Source: Clostridia bacterium | GTDB lineage: Bacteria > Bacillota > Clostridia > Christensenellales > Aristaeellaceae | NCBI GenBank assembly: GCA_024404395.1 | Contig: JAKSPZ010000069.1 | Location: 1-5,984 of the forward strand | Reading direction: 5' to 3' | Length of the DNA: 5,984 nt | Shown: positions 5,940-5,984 of the stretch, piece by piece | Position numbering within the stretch: position 1 is the first letter of the stretch | How the letters are laid out: every line of letters begins with the position of its first letter | Program-made: the position numbers and the translations under genes | Notes under the pieces: generated by a model | Told to the model about the DNA's origin: nothing | The model's input: only the letters and a program-made list of their open reading frames with translations | Database searches by the model: none

Positions 5940-5984
5940 CCTCCCTTTGCAAAGGGAGGTGGCTCCGCGCGAGCGGAGTCGGAG
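5940..5984. mobile_element. Left part of a probable interspersed repeat / MITE-like element (runs off right edge)
   Basis: CCTCCCTTTG and CAAAGGGAGG (5940-5959) form a perfect 20-bp palindrome. A hairpin follows directly, CTCCGC (5963-5968) and GCGGAG (5973-5978), closed by a GCGA tetraloop. The string 'CTCCCTTTGCAAAGGGAGGT' followed by a GC-rich hairpin and 'CGGAG' looks like short non-coding repeats I recall being dispersed in many copies in Oscillospirales genomes. The right end, any terminal inverted repeat and any target-site duplication lie outside the window, so mobility is inferred. Confidence 0.5.

Noticed and set aside
5680..5952. 90-codon open frame on the minus strand in the 3' intergenic region
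   Set aside because: It spans the terminator and several palindromes, has no convincing ribosome binding site and matches no family I know.
5808..5984. CRISPR array
   Set aside because: The repeats are palindromes of different sequence and spacing, with no regular direct repeat and spacer pattern and no cas gene nearby.

Overview
The window reads as a chromosomal segment of a GC-rich Clostridia-type Firmicute (Bacillota). The evidence is strong AGGAGG-type ribosome binding sites, consensus sigma-A promoters with extended -10 boxes, a cytidylate-kinase-like protein of a type common in Clostridia, and a 3' intergenic repeat resembling those scattered through Oscillospirales/Ruminococcaceae genomes. 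The taxonomic placement is inference.

Layout. Positions 1-162 (minus) hold the N-terminal 54 codons of an MBL-fold metallohydrolase that runs off the left edge. A hairpin at 183-201 separates it from a cytidylate-kinase-like gene (211-798, minus), which has its own extended -10 promoter at about 829-857. The 799-993 interval is a divergent promoter region. Its rightward promoter (TTTACA, 17 bp, TGaTATAAT) carries a small inverted repeat in the spacer and an AT-rich inverted repeat upstream. That promoter should drive a three-gene rightward operon: a small membrane methyltransferase-like protein (994-1542), a GH3-family acyl-adenylating enzyme (1573-3201), and a 9-TM receptor-like protein with GAF, degenerate GGDEF and intact HD-GYP domains (3201-5747). 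The last two genes overlap by one base (TAATG). A strong intrinsic terminator at 5754-5781 closes the operon. The final 200 bp contain no gene but a dense cluster of palindromes that looks like interspersed repeat or MITE-like DNA, continuing past the right edge.

How the genes may work together. The last operon gene is predicted to be a membrane-anchored c-di-GMP phosphodiesterase: its HD-GYP residues are complete, while its GGDEF domain has lost two metal ligands. It is coupled to a GH3-type adenylase, a family that conjugates carboxylic acids to amines, and follows a methyltransferase-like membrane protein. One hypothesis is that the enzymes make or modify a small molecule or lipid and the 7TM/GAF protein turns its level into c-di-GMP turnover. 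The sequence shows the linkage but not the substrate or the signal. The two leftward genes look like unrelated neighbours.
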